Shown here piece by piece: positions 12,379 through 21,800 of a stretch of DNA of 22,264 bases; position 1 is the first letter of the stretch; each line of letters begins with the position of its first letter. The DNA is taken from assembly GCA_964536085.1 (NCBI GenBank), contig CAZHWR010000029.1:1-22264 (forward strand), read 5' to 3'. Position numbers and translations under genes: made by a program. This stretch comes from CAZHWR01 sp964536085 (GTDB lineage: Bacteria; Bacillota; Clostridia; Oscillospirales; Ruminococcaceae). A model generated the notes under the pieces. That model saw nothing but the letters and a program-made list of their open reading frames with translations, did not search any database and had not been told where the DNA came from.

Positions 12379-15300
12379 ATGAAAAATTATTTTGTGAAGC
12401 TTTCGGCGTCGGTGCTCGCCGCGGTTATGCTGGTTGTGCAGTTGCCGTTTGCGTCTGCGCTTTTTGCAATATCACAAAGCTCGCAGGGCGGCGAGGTGAT
12501 AGTCGCATATAAGTCCGCGGGCAACACGTCTATCAATATAAGCGGAGTACAAAAGTCGGGGACGGTAAGCCTGGGCGGAGAAGTTTTCTCGCTTGTCAAA
12601 TCAAGCGTTTATTCCCAAAGTCAGCTTAAAAGCAGGCTTTCAAGGCTTGACAATGTAAAATATGTTCAAAGCAACACACGCTTTAAGCTCACTGATACGG
12701 ATGAGGATTATCAAAGCTTTCAGTGGGCGATCAACAACAGCGGGCAGACGGGCGGAAAGCAGAACGCCGATATCGGAGCTTCAAAAATATATGATTCCGG
12801 CGTAAAATCAGGCGACAAGGTAGTTGCAATTGTCGATTCCGGTATCGACGCTTCTCAAAGTGATTTGAAGGATAATCTGTGGAAAAACGAGTACCAGAGG
12901 GATCTTGCCGGAGCTTACGGATATGATTTTGTCAATCACGATACAGTTCCCGACGATATCGACGGACACGGAACTCACTGTGCCGGCATTATAACCGCTG
13001 CGGATGACCAAAGCGGAGTAAAGGGCGTTAATTCCGATGTTAAAATAATGTCGCTCAAAGCGTTCGAGGACGACTACGGCGATTTGTACGACATCTTGTG
13101 CGCATACAGCTACATATACCGCGCAAAGGAACTGGGCGTTGATATTATTGCGGTCAACAATTCGTGGGGAGGTCTTACTGATGAAACAAGCTGCGAACCG
13201 TTTGAAAGCGTGATAAATACACTTGGCGAAAAAGGTATAATTTCAGTTTTTGCCGCGGGAAACGATTCGGCGGACAGCTATAACGAATCATATGACGGTA
13301 TCACTTACAAAAGCATACCGCTCGATATCAACAGCGACTATCTTATAAACGTAGGCTCTGTCAACGACAGGGATGAAATATCCTCCTTTTCAAATTACGG
13401 CGGCAGCGTAGACGTTTATGCTCCGGGAGAAAGCATACTCTCGAACGTTTCATATGCGTGCTACAACCCGGGAATATATTCAGAAAATAAAAAAGCTCAG
13501 ACAAATGCGCAGTTCACGGATTTTGACGGAAATTCGGACTTTGCCGACACTTCGGAAAACGCACTTGGCGCAAAAACTCTGAACAATGAAAGCGCTTCGG
13601 GAAAGGTTACAGTCTCTGCGGACGGCTCAAACGGATTCTTCGGAGGCTCCTCGCTTAAATGGCAGATAAAGGGTGCGTCTGCGGGAGATGTTTACACGCT
13701 GTATCTGCCGTATACGGCAAAATACAGCGCAAGTAAAGCAAAATCAAGCTATCTGAGCTTTATGATGTATATTGATATGCCTGAAGTGGTATACAACGAA
13801 TACTCCCTTGATTACGATGGGGTTCCCTTTTTGCTTGTCCGCGAAGCCAAAGCGGAGAATGTGAGCGAGGATATCGATTATTACAGCGATGATATTCTGC
13901 TCGGCGGATACCTGACAGGGTCGATGGATTATTGGGATCACGAGCAGATGAGCATAGGAAAAAGTATAGCGAAGGGCAGTGAACGCGCCGTTGTTTTCCA
14001 AGTCGAAACCAATGCGGCGGGAGACTATACTTTTAATCTCGACGATATAGGAATAAGTCAGCCCGTGACCGAAGCAAATGCCGAAAGCATGTTCGGAAAA
14101 TACGATTATTATAACGGAACGTCAATGGCGGCTCCGTATGTAACGGGAGCCATTACTCTTCTGGATAAGTATTTTGGCAATATCTCAGCCAAAAAGCTTG
14201 TTTCGGTTATCAAAGGCTCGGTCAGAGAGCTTTCGGATGAAAAAGCCGCGTCCAAGGGCGCGCTCGACTTGAGAAATGCGGATAATCCGCTTCCTTATGC
14301 GTCAGGAGTGTCGTCGGCTTCGGCGGCGGTTACGATAAGCGGAGATTTCTTCGGCAGTCAAAAGGGCAGGGTTTACATTAATGACGGCGAAATAGCCTCC
14401 GGAAGCATAACCTGGAGCGACTCGAAGATCAAAGCAGACGCTTCGAAATATGTGAATAAAAACGTCACTGTAAAGATAGTTACCGCGTCGGGCGGAGAGG
14501 TTACGTCGAAAATCTTCGTGCAGGGAAAGGTTGCAAATTATTCGTCGCTCTCGACTGTCAGCGGTTGGGCGGGATACACAAAAATTGTATCTGACGGTTC
14601 CAATCTTTATCTGCTTGACGAATATGGCGGATTTACAAAGGCGAAGGTTTCGTCAAATTCGGTTTCCTGCACCGAATTGACTGCTCCTGACGAATCAAAG
14701 CTGTTTTCAGACTGCATTGCAAAGGAAAATATATTTGCTGCTTCCGGCGGATATGACGATGATTACGATGATGACTACTACGACGATTCGGGCTATTATG
14801 GCAGTGAAAATATGAAGTTTACCTCCGAGTTTGTCTATCAAAACGGCAAGATTTGGGGAGTTGCGAAGTATTCCGGCGGGTACAGTTCGTATTACAAGCT
14901 GGTTTCCTATATGATTTCAACAGATAAATGGGCTGCCGAAGCGCAGCTTCCGAGCGACAAAACTGCGATAAACTATTCTTATTCATCGCTCGGAATGTAT
15001 AAGGGAAAGCTCTATCTGATGGGCGGATATAATTCTGGAGACGATACTGTTACCGATATGGTGAGGATTTACGATCCGAGCAGTAAAAAATGGTCAAACG
15101 GAGCTTCTTTGCCGTCCGGACGGTTCAAATCCTCGGCGTATCAGGTAGACGGAAAGCTTGTGGTTATGTTCGGCGGAGACGGAGCTGACGGCATGCCTAA
15201 AACCGCAGTGTTTGACGGTAAAGCCTGGACGGAAAAATCCGTTCCTCCGATTTCGTTTGAAGACGCAAAAAATTCGTTGTCGCTGGACAATAACGGAGTC

Positions 15301-16038
15301 GACGATCCGAGTTTGCACGATGTGTATTACACGGTTCAGGCGGGCGTTGCCAAAAACGGTGTTGCAATAGTGAGCGGCAACTGCGAATCTTTGGGCAATA
15401 CGTATTTTTACAATTTGTCGACCGATAAATTCTCGGCGCTTTCATACACAAAGAGCGCAGACGCTGCAAATATACTCGCTGCGTCTGTCGGCGGAAAATT
15501 TGTGAGTGTTTACTCAAAAATCGGGCTTTTATCGGTTAAAAACGTGTTCTCGTATGTTCCGATATTCTCCGCTTGCTACAGCGTTACAAGAAAAACCCAA
15601 AATTGCACAGTAACGGGAAATTCCCAGTATTTCGCGGGCGATGAGGTAACTATAACCGTGAAGCCGAATAAAAAATGCTATTTCAAAGCGCTGTATATCG
15701 ACGGCAAAAAAGTGAAGGGCAAGAGCTATACTTTTACGGCAAGCAAGAATATAAAAGTGACGGCGGTGTGCGGAGCGTATGTTACAAAGGTGAAGCTCAA
15801 CAAAAAGACGGCTAAGGTAAAAGCGGGCAAGAAGATAAAGCTCAAGGCCAAGGTTACGCCAAAAAAGGCGACTAATAAGAAAGTCAAATGGACAACGTCC
15901 AATAAAAAGCTGGCCACAGTCAATAAAAAAGGCGTTGTTAAAACCAAGACCGGCGCCAAGGGCAAGACGGTCAAAATTTACGCTAAGGCTACGGACGGTT
16001 CTAAAAAGAAAGCGGTCTGCAAAATCAAGATAGTTTAA
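12379..16038 (+). CDS. large secreted subtilase (S8 peptidase) with IPT, Kelch-like and Ig-like C-terminal domains
   Basis: A 1219-residue secreted serine protease. I use the ATG at 12379, which begins a clear signal peptide (MKNYFVKLS, then a hydrophobic core ending near ALFA); a TTG at 12367 abuts the AAAGGA site. Residues about 30-115 look like an inhibitory propeptide. The S8 triad is Asp153 (IVDSGID), His197 (DGHGTHCAG) and Ser582 (NGTSMAAP), with oxyanion Asn295 (AAGND). About 215 residues (358-575), beta-rich in appearance, are inserted between VYAPGES and the Ser motif. Then come an IPT/TIG-like domain (about 638-717) and a Kelch-like propeller (about 720-1060; KLYLMGGY near 877, KLVVMFGGD near 926). 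A repeat with YFAGDEVTITVKP follows (about 1075-1132), then a very lysine-rich Big_2-type domain (1135-1219). No LPXTG anchor is present. It is probably held to the wall by the basic tail. The substrate is unknown. Confidence 0.9.
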   Translation: MKNYFVKLSASVLAAVMLVVQLPFASALFAISQSSQGGEVIVAYKSAGNTSINISGVQKSGTVSLGGEVFSLVKSSVYSQSQLKSRLSRLDNVKYVQSNTRFKLTDTDEDYQSFQWAINNSGQTGGKQNADIGASKIYDSGVKSGDKVVAIVDSGIDASQSDLKDNLWKNEYQRDLAGAYGYDFVNHDTVPDDIDGHGTHCAGIITAADDQSGVKGVNSDVKIMSLKAFEDDYGDLYDILCAYSYIYRAKELGVDIIAVNNSWGGLTDETSCEPFESVINTLGEKGIISVFAAGNDSADSYNESYDGITYKSIPLDINSDYLINVGSVNDRDEISSFSNYGGSVDVYAPGESILSNVSYACYNPGIYSENKKAQTNAQFTDFDGNSDFADTSENALGAKTLNNESASGKVTVSADGSNGFFGGSSLKWQIKGASAGDVYTLYLPYTAKYSASKAKSSYLSFMMYIDMPEVVYNEYSLDYDGVPFLLVREAKAENVSEDIDYYSDDILLGGYLTGSMDYWDHEQMSIGKSIAKGSERAVVFQVETNAAGDYTFNLDDIGISQPVTEANAESMFGKYDYYNGTSMAAPYVTGAITLLDKYFGNISAKKLVSVIKGSVRELSDEKAASKGALDLRNADNPLPYASGVSSASAAVTISGDFFGSQKGRVYINDGEIASGSITWSDSKIKADASKYVNKNVTVKIVTASGGEVTSKIFVQGKVANYSSLSTVSGWAGYTKIVSDGSNLYLLDEYGGFTKAKVSSNSVSCTELTAPDESKLFSDCIAKENIFAASGGYDDDYDDDYYDDSGYYGSENMKFTSEFVYQNGKIWGVAKYSGGYSSYYKLVSYMISTDKWAAEAQLPSDKTAINYSYSSLGMYKGKLYLMGGYNSGDDTVTDMVRIYDPSSKKWSNGASLPSGRFKSSAYQVDGKLVVMFGGDGADGMPKTAVFDGKAWTEKSVPPISFEDAKNSLSLDNNGVDDPSLHDVYYTVQAGVAKNGVAIVSGNCESLGNTYFYNLSTDKFSALSYTKSADAANILAASVGGKFVSVYSKIGLLSVKNVFSYVPIFSACYSVTRKTQNCTVTGNSQYFAGDEVTITVKPNKKCYFKALYIDGKKVKGKSYTFTASKNIKVTAVCGAYVTKVKLNKKTAKVKAGKKIKLKAKVTPKKATNKKVKWTTSNKKLATVNKKGVVKTKTGAKGKTVKIYAKATDGSKKKAVCKIKIV

Positions 16039-16039
16039 C

Positions 16040-16055
16040 CTTGATACGTATCAAG
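16040..16055. promoter_or_regulatory. 16-bp perfect palindrome with central CG
   Basis: CTTGATACGTATCAAG is a perfect palindrome one base after the subtilase stop codon. An even palindrome centred on CG resembles LacI/GalR-family operators. With no loop it is an unlikely terminator. No copy was noticed elsewhere in the window, and no promoter is evident beside it. Confidence 0.4.
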
Positions 16056-16146
16056 CATATAATCGTGTTTTCAAGGCAAGAATTCCATTAAGCTTAAAGC
16101 GTTAAATCGGATATGCCTGCGTTTTGCAAACTGAATGAGAAAACAT

Positions 16147-16180
16147 AAAACGGCGCGCAGTATAAACTGCGCGCCGTTTT
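16147..16180. terminator. bidirectional terminator between subtilase and AraC regulator
   Basis: AAAACGGCGCGCAGT (16147-16161) pairs perfectly with ACTGCGCGCCGTTTT (16166-16180) around ATAA. It is 11 bp beyond the stop of the minus-strand regulator and about 110 bp beyond the subtilase, so it can serve both convergent genes. Confidence 0.85.
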
Positions 16181-16191
16181 GGCGTTGCTGT

Positions 16192-16992
16192 TTACATATG
16201 CTGTTTTTTATACTGCATAGGGGAAGTCTTGACGTGGTATTTAAAAAATTTTGTGAACGAGTTGGGGTCTGCAAAGCCGAGGTATTCGGAAATATCTGCC
16301 GTGGAGTAATTGGAGGTTGCCAGAAGCCGCTTCGCGGCGTCAAGCTTTTGGGTCGTTATATAGTCCTTCAGCGTTATGCCGTAAAAGCTTTTTACCGTTT
16401 TGCACAGATAATCCTTGTTATAGTTGAGGTCGTCCGCGATTTTTTTGACCGTGAGTGGTTGGAAAATGTTTTGGTCAATGTATTCGGCTACCGTTTGAGC
16501 AAGCCGATTGTTGGAATAATCCCGCGGGCGGTTTTGGAACAACTCATTTAGGATTATGATAAGATAAGCGTCCTTAACAAAGTCGCTGCAATTTTGCTTA
16601 ACGGCGCGGTCGAGCTGACGAAGGCAGTTTTCAAAGTCGGAGTGCGGTGAAACAGAAGAAACGCCGGAGTTTATATTAAAAAGCTCTCGGTTATCAGTCA
16701 TAAAATCGAGCGAGTAAAAAACAGTCGATTCCGAACACGGCAGTTTTCCGCAGAAGGTCTTGTATGGAGGGAAAATGCATACTTGACCTTCTGAAACAAT
16801 GATGTCCTGCCTTGAGAATTGCAAACAAAGCGAGCCTTTGCTGACAAAAATCAACTCATAGTATTCTAAAAAACGTTGTTTGTGCTGCCATCCTCTGGGA
16901 GCATATGTCGTGGCGCAGTCTACTACCGTTATAAACGACGTGCGCTTTTCTTTGTTATATCTGTGAAGATTTTGTTCGGTGTAATTCAACAT
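16192..16992 (-). CDS. AraC-family transcriptional regulator
   Basis: A 266-residue regulator with an N-terminal cupin-like ligand-binding domain (about 15-105; FLEYYELIFVSKGSLCLQF and the IFPPYK strand) and a C-terminal AraC DNA-binding domain. The first helix-turn-helix is at about 181-205 (TVKKIADDLNYNKDYLCKTV) and the second at 229-262 (STADISEYLGFADPNSFTKFF), ending with the conserved TSPMQYK. I start at the ATG 16990-16992. A GTG at 17007 is in frame, but neither has a strong ribosome binding site, so the start is uncertain. It is divergent from the two GH32 genes across 233 bp. This fits a fructan- or sucrose-responsive activator of that operon, by analogy to AraC regulators of glycan clusters; the inducer is not known. 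Confidence 0.88.
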   Translation of the reverse strand: MLNYTEQNLHRYNKEKRTSFITVVDCATTYAPRGWQHKQRFLEYYELIFVSKGSLCLQFSRQDIIVSEGQVCIFPPYKTFCGKLPCSESTVFYSLDFMTDNRELFNINSGVSSVSPHSDFENCLRQLDRAVKQNCSDFVKDAYLIIILNELFQNRPRDYSNNRLAQTVAEYIDQNIFQPLTVKKIADDLNYNKDYLCKTVKSFYGITLKDYITTQKLDAAKRLLATSNYSTADISEYLGFADPNSFTKFFKYHVKTSPMQYKKQHM

Positions 16993-17020
16993 GTCGTATT
17001 TTCTCACTTATTTTTATATT

Positions 17021-17050
17021 TTGCCACTTGTGGAATTTATATATTATATA
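17021..17050 (+). promoter_or_regulatory. weak candidate promoter for the GH32 operon
   Basis: TTGCCA (17021-17026), 18 nt, TATATA (17045-17050). A short dyad CCAC-TT-GTGG overlaps the -35 box (17024-17033). The region is so AT-rich that this is a weak call. A poor promoter needing an activator would suit the divergent AraC gene. Confidence 0.22.
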
Positions 17051-17057
17051 TATTATA

Positions 17058-17086
17058 ATTATAGCTGTAGAAATAAATATTGTCAA
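17058..17086 (-). promoter_or_regulatory. perfect-consensus sigma-A promoter of the AraC regulator
   Basis: On the minus strand exact TTGACA (17081-17086), a 17-nt spacer and exact TATAAT (17058-17063). Predicted transcription start is around 17050, some 60 nt before the regulator's ATG. Confidence 0.75.
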
Positions 17087-17160
17087 TTTTTCCGTTGGGA
17101 ATAAATTGTTTCAATTGATTACAGGTCGCCGTAGGCATCAAAAACAAACGCAGGAGTGAA

Positions 17161-17208
17161 ATGAGTGATATCGTGTTTTTGAATATGTTCGCGGCATACT
17201 TTAAATAA
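17161..17208 (+). other. 15-codon upstream open frame before the GH32 operon
   Basis: ATG at 17161 follows AGGAG (17152-17156) and reads MSDIVFLNMFAAYFK to TAA at 17206-17208, 17 bp before the GH32 start. It could be a leader peptide that tunes translation, a remnant, or chance. I recognise no homologue. Confidence 0.22.
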
Positions 17209-17225
17209 CTGAAAGGAAAGATAAT

Positions 17226-18782
17226 ATGTTGATCGACAAAAAGTACTTGATTTTGCCGGTTTCGTATCATGCAGCGAAGAAAAAGGTGCATTTTTATGAA
17301 AACGATGATCTGGTTTTTGATTTAGATGTTTCTCTCGATATCAAAACTCCCGATCATGTTTATAAATATGACGTCAGGCGGTTTCTGGGGCGGGATTTGG
17401 ATATACGCTGCGAAGAGGTCGACAGCTTTTTACCGCAGCTCACTGACGACGGGGAAGCTCCTGCTTACGATGAAAAATTTCGTCCGTCAGTTCGGTTTAC
17501 AGCGCCCGGAGGCTGGATCAACGACCCGAACGGCATGTTTTATTTAAACGGCGAGTATCATCTGTTTTATCAGCACAATCCCGTTTTAAACAAATGGGGC
17601 AACATGCATTGGGGTCACGCAGTCAGCTTGGACTTGTTTCATTGGGAGCACAAAGGCGAAGCATTGTTTCCCGATGAAACGGGAACGATGTTTTCCGGTT
17701 CGGGAATCGTCGATAAAGACAACTGCTCCGGATTAATGCAGGGGGACGTTCCCCCGATATTGCTGTTTTACACGGCGGCGGGCGGAGGAAGCGCTGTTTC
17801 GTCCGGCAAACCGTTTACGCAGTGCATGGCCTACAGCACTGACGGCGGAAAGACGTTTAATAAATACGAAAACAATCCGATTGTCGAGCATATCGAAGCG
17901 GAAAACCGCGATCCGAAAGTGGTTTGGTGCGAGGATATCGGAGCGTATATTATGGCGATTTACCTTGCGGACAACAGGTATATGCTACTAAAATCGGATA
18001 ACCTGCTTGAGTTTAAGAGCATCCAGTCATTTCCGCTGTTCGGGGATGCAGAGTGCCCGGATATATACTGTCTGCCTATAGACGGCGACAGTAAAAAAAG
18101 AGCGTGGGTGTTTTCGGGTGCGTCGGATGTATATTTTGTAGGTAAGTTTTCGGGCAGAAAATTTATGCCCGACGGCGAAGCAAAACGTCTGCATTACGGA
18201 AAAAACAGCTATGCTGCACAGACGTTTTCCGGCGTGCCGGCCGGCAGGATTATCAGAATGGCTTGGAACACGTCCGACATACCTAATATGCCGTTTAACG
18301 GCTCGATGTGCGTGCCGTGCGATATGAGTGTCAAAACAATAGATTCACAGCTGCATTTGTGCGCGTACCCTGTCGAGGAAATTAAAAATACATATGACAG
18401 TGAGAAGAAATTTGATGTAGCGCAGGGTGACGGGCTTTGCTGTAAGCTTGAACGTAAAGCGCAGGATATTTTGGTCTCGGCGAGGGCGGCTGAAAGCGGC
18501 AGGATATCTATAAAACTTTACGGGCAAGAAATAACGGCCGACTGCAAAGAAAACGAGATAATGTTAGGTTCAAGCAGTATGCCGCTTTGCGTGACCGACA
18601 GCGGCGAGATAAAAATAAGAATAATAGCCGATGTAAACGGAGCGGAAATTTTTGCCGGATATGGTCAGGCGCACATGTGCGTCGGCTTTTTGAGCGACTA
18701 TTGTCTGGATAAGCTCATCGTCTCTCCGAGCGGGCTGAGTGAGGTTTCGGTTAAAGTGGCCCAGCTCAAGGATGTTCATTAA
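17226..18782 (+). CDS. cytoplasmic GH32 beta-fructofuranosidase (sucrase / fructo-oligosaccharide hydrolase)
   Basis: A 518-residue glycoside hydrolase family 32 enzyme with no signal peptide, so it should act inside the cell on imported sucrose or fructo-oligosaccharides. The five-bladed propeller carries all three catalytic acids: nucleophile Asp100 (GGWINDPNG), transition-state stabiliser Asp229 (NRDPK) and acid/base Glu276 (AECPD). Before it, residues 1 to about 85 form an extra N-terminal domain (YLILPVSYHAAKKKVHFY, then DVRRFLGRDLDI) seen in many Firmicutes and Bacteroidetes fructanases. After about residue 395 comes the usual C-terminal beta-sandwich, ending near KVAQLKDVH. An AAAGGA site precedes the ATG. 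It is the first gene after the divergent AraC regulator and lies 37 bp before the secreted GH32, so the two are probably one operon. Exact chain-length preference cannot be read from sequence. Confidence 0.9.
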   Translation: MLIDKKYLILPVSYHAAKKKVHFYENDDLVFDLDVSLDIKTPDHVYKYDVRRFLGRDLDIRCEEVDSFLPQLTDDGEAPAYDEKFRPSVRFTAPGGWINDPNGMFYLNGEYHLFYQHNPVLNKWGNMHWGHAVSLDLFHWEHKGEALFPDETGTMFSGSGIVDKDNCSGLMQGDVPPILLFYTAAGGGSAVSSGKPFTQCMAYSTDGGKTFNKYENNPIVEHIEAENRDPKVVWCEDIGAYIMAIYLADNRYMLLKSDNLLEFKSIQSFPLFGDAECPDIYCLPIDGDSKKRAWVFSGASDVYFVGKFSGRKFMPDGEAKRLHYGKNSYAAQTFSGVPAGRIIRMAWNTSDIPNMPFNGSMCVPCDMSVKTIDSQLHLCAYPVEEIKNTYDSEKKFDVAQGDGLCCKLERKAQDILVSARAAESGRISIKLYGQEITADCKENEIMLGSSSMPLCVTDSGEIKIRIIADVNGAEIFAGYGQAHMCVGFLSDYCLDKLIVSPSGLSEVSVKVAQLKDVH

Positions 18783-18819
18783 ATGAAGGGTATATGTCAT
18801 TGAAAGGAAGGTTACGATA

Positions 18820-21800
18820 ATGAAAAAACTGTTTAAACGGACCGTTTCAGTTCTGCTCGCGGCGGTTTGCACGGTGCAGATCTCATCGGCTACCGCGCTG
18901 GCGGCTTCGGGATTTAATACGAACCTCGAAAATTTGACCGCCTTGGGCGGAGCGATGAGCGAGTCAGAGAGCGGAATCGTGCTTTCAGGCTCCGGCGACT
19001 GCTTTGCTGTTTCCGATTCCGAAGCTGAAAGCTTTGCGTATTCAGCGGACGTTAAATTCAATGAAAACAAGGGCGCCGCGTCGTTGATATTCTGCTCTGC
19101 GGACAGCCCGTCGCAGGCATCGTATTGCGCGAATATAGATAAAAACAGTAAGAACGCAAGGATATTTACATTCCAAAACGCAAGCGGAACTACAAAAGGC
19201 GAATATTTGCTTACCGCTGTACAGCAACAAAAAAGTGAATTTAATATAAAGGTACAGTTTGCAGACGATGTTTTCACCATGTTCATTGACGGCGTACCCG
19301 TTATTTCCTTTACCGACAAAAAGGCGGCTAAATCGGGCAACACAAAGCTGGGGCTTTTGACCTATGATACGTCTGTTACATATCAGAACGTATATTATGA
19401 AAGTATGCAGGGAGGTCTTAGCGGGCTTGAATTTGAAAATGCCGAGCTCACCCCTGAGTTTAATCCCGATACTTATTATTACACCGCTTATAACAGCTTT
19501 GATAAAAACAGTGTGTCGTTTGCAGCGACTGACGCAGTAACAAGCGCGTATGTATTGCGTGAAGGCTCGGCTGCCGAACAGCTTTCAGCGGAAAACGGTA
19601 AATATACGGTACAGCTTGCAAGCGGGGAGAATAAAATATTTGTTGCGTGCGGCGGCGAGACGTATGTCTTCAATATAAAGCTCGCAGTTGACCCGGACAG
19701 CCTTTACACCGAGGAATACCGTTCGCAGCTGCATTTCAGCCCGATTAAAAACTGGATGAACGATCCCAACGGCTTGGTTTATGATCCCAGCAACGGAACA
19801 TATCATCTGTTTTATCAGTATAATCCCTATGGTCTCAACATAGCTAATCAGGTTTGGGCGCACGCTGAAAGCACCGATTTGATGAATTGGACGCAAGTGG
19901 ACGAGATTGCCATCGATCAGGACGACGACCTCGGGGCGATTTTTTCAGGCAGCTGCGTTGTGGATGAGGATAACACTTCTGGCTTTTTCACTGACAATAA
20001 ACCCGGCGAATCAAAGCTGGTCGCATTGTACACAAGCGATGCCGGCGACACGACCTACGGCGTTGAAAAGCAGTCGATAGCCTATTCGAAAGACCACGGT
20101 CACACATGGATAAAGCCGAGCGTGGAAAACGAAGGCTTTGAAAACCCTGTAATCAAAAATGAGAATGACAAATACGGAAGAGATTTCCGCGATCCGAAGG
20201 TGTTCAGGTACGACGGCAAGTGGATGATGGTTATAGCCGGCGGAAGAGCGAGGCTGTTCACCTCTGACAATCTTATCGACTGGGACGAAGCGGGCGATTT
20301 GGGATTTAACTCCGAATGCCCTGATCTATATCCGCTTGCGGTAGACGGCGATGAGAACAATATCAAATGGGTATACACCGCGTCGGGCGACTGGTACACC
20401 ATAGGAGACTTGACTGAAAACGGCAGTGTGAACGGCGTTACGCAGTATAAATACACAGCGCTCACCGAAAAGCTTCAGTACAACGGTGCGCCCGAGGTGT
20501 ACGCCACGCAGTCTTATTATAACGACGGTTCGGGTCAAAACAGGAAAATATCAATAAGCTGGCTTCAGGATTCTTCCGCTTCACAGCTTGAAAACAAAAA
20601 TTGGAACGGATATGACACGCTTCCCCACGAGATGGGCATAGTAACGGTTAACGGGAAAATGAGGCTTACATCCTATCCTGTTGAGGAACTAAACGCTTAT
20701 CGTACCGATACGCTCTACACGGCTCAGTCAAAGACGATAGACGAGAACGATGCAAACATACTTTCCAATATCGCGGGAGACAAATACGATATCGAAGCGG
20801 AGTTCACAATCGGCACCGCGACCGAGTTCGGCTTCAGGCTTCGCTGCGGAAAAGGCGAATACACCGAGGTAAAATACAAGGACAACCAGCTTGTTTTGGA
20901 CAGGAGCAATTCGGGTAAAATCATGAGCGGCGTTTTGACTTCTGAACTTGTTCCTGATGAAAACGGCAAAATAAAAATGCGAATAGTGGTCGACAAAGCC
21001 GCTGTTGAAGCGTTTGGAAATGACGGCGAAGCGGCGATAAGCGCGCTTGTATTTCCCGATTCCGCAAGTCTGGGAATGGAATTTTTCACTGACGGCTGCG
21101 TTAAGATAAACAGCATGGATATATATTATCTGAAGTCGGCGCTGAGAACAACGGATATTTCACCTCAAGACGGATTGTATATAACCTCTTCAAATACCAA
21201 AATATCTGTGGGCGAAACAATGAGCGTATCCGCATGCAACTTTACAGGACTGAATGATGAAACAAACTGGACTGTCAGTGATGATTCGGTTGTTTCAATT
21301 AAGAAGAATACGGACGGCACTGTTTTGCTTACAGGTCTGTCTAACGGCACAGCCGATATAACGGCACAGCTCGGAAATTACAGTGATACGCTTACGGTCA
21401 GCGTTGTAACAAAAGAATTTCATACTAATCTTACCGGCTGGACGGTTTTCAGCGGCAAATGGGAAGTTACCGATGAAGGATATTATTCCTATGGCGTTTC
21501 CGGCGGTGATGCGTTCGCATTTTCCGATGTTACGAGTGATAGCTTTGTTTACGAGGCGAATATTACAGCCAGGTCGGATTTATTCTGCGCCGGACTTGTG
21601 TTCGGCAAATCAGGCACTACGTGGTACGGCGCAAATATAACTATCGGCAGTTCAAGCGTTGAAACTAAGCTGTTTAAAAATACGGGCAGTGAGGAATGGA
21701 ATGTTAAAAAGACTATTTCAAAGGCGAGCAGCTATCATCTTAAGGTGATTTTGAACGAAGATACAATACAATATTATGTCAACGATAAGCTCGTCGGAAC

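Noticed and set aside
16040..16055. CcpA (cre) site or terminator
   Set aside because: The spacing does not fit the cre consensus, and a palindrome without a loop or T run is not a terminator.
18570..19343. A 257-codon minus-strand open frame spanning the junction of the two GH32 genes
   Set aside because: It runs antisense across the end of one GH32 and the signal peptide of the next, with no motif or ribosome binding site.
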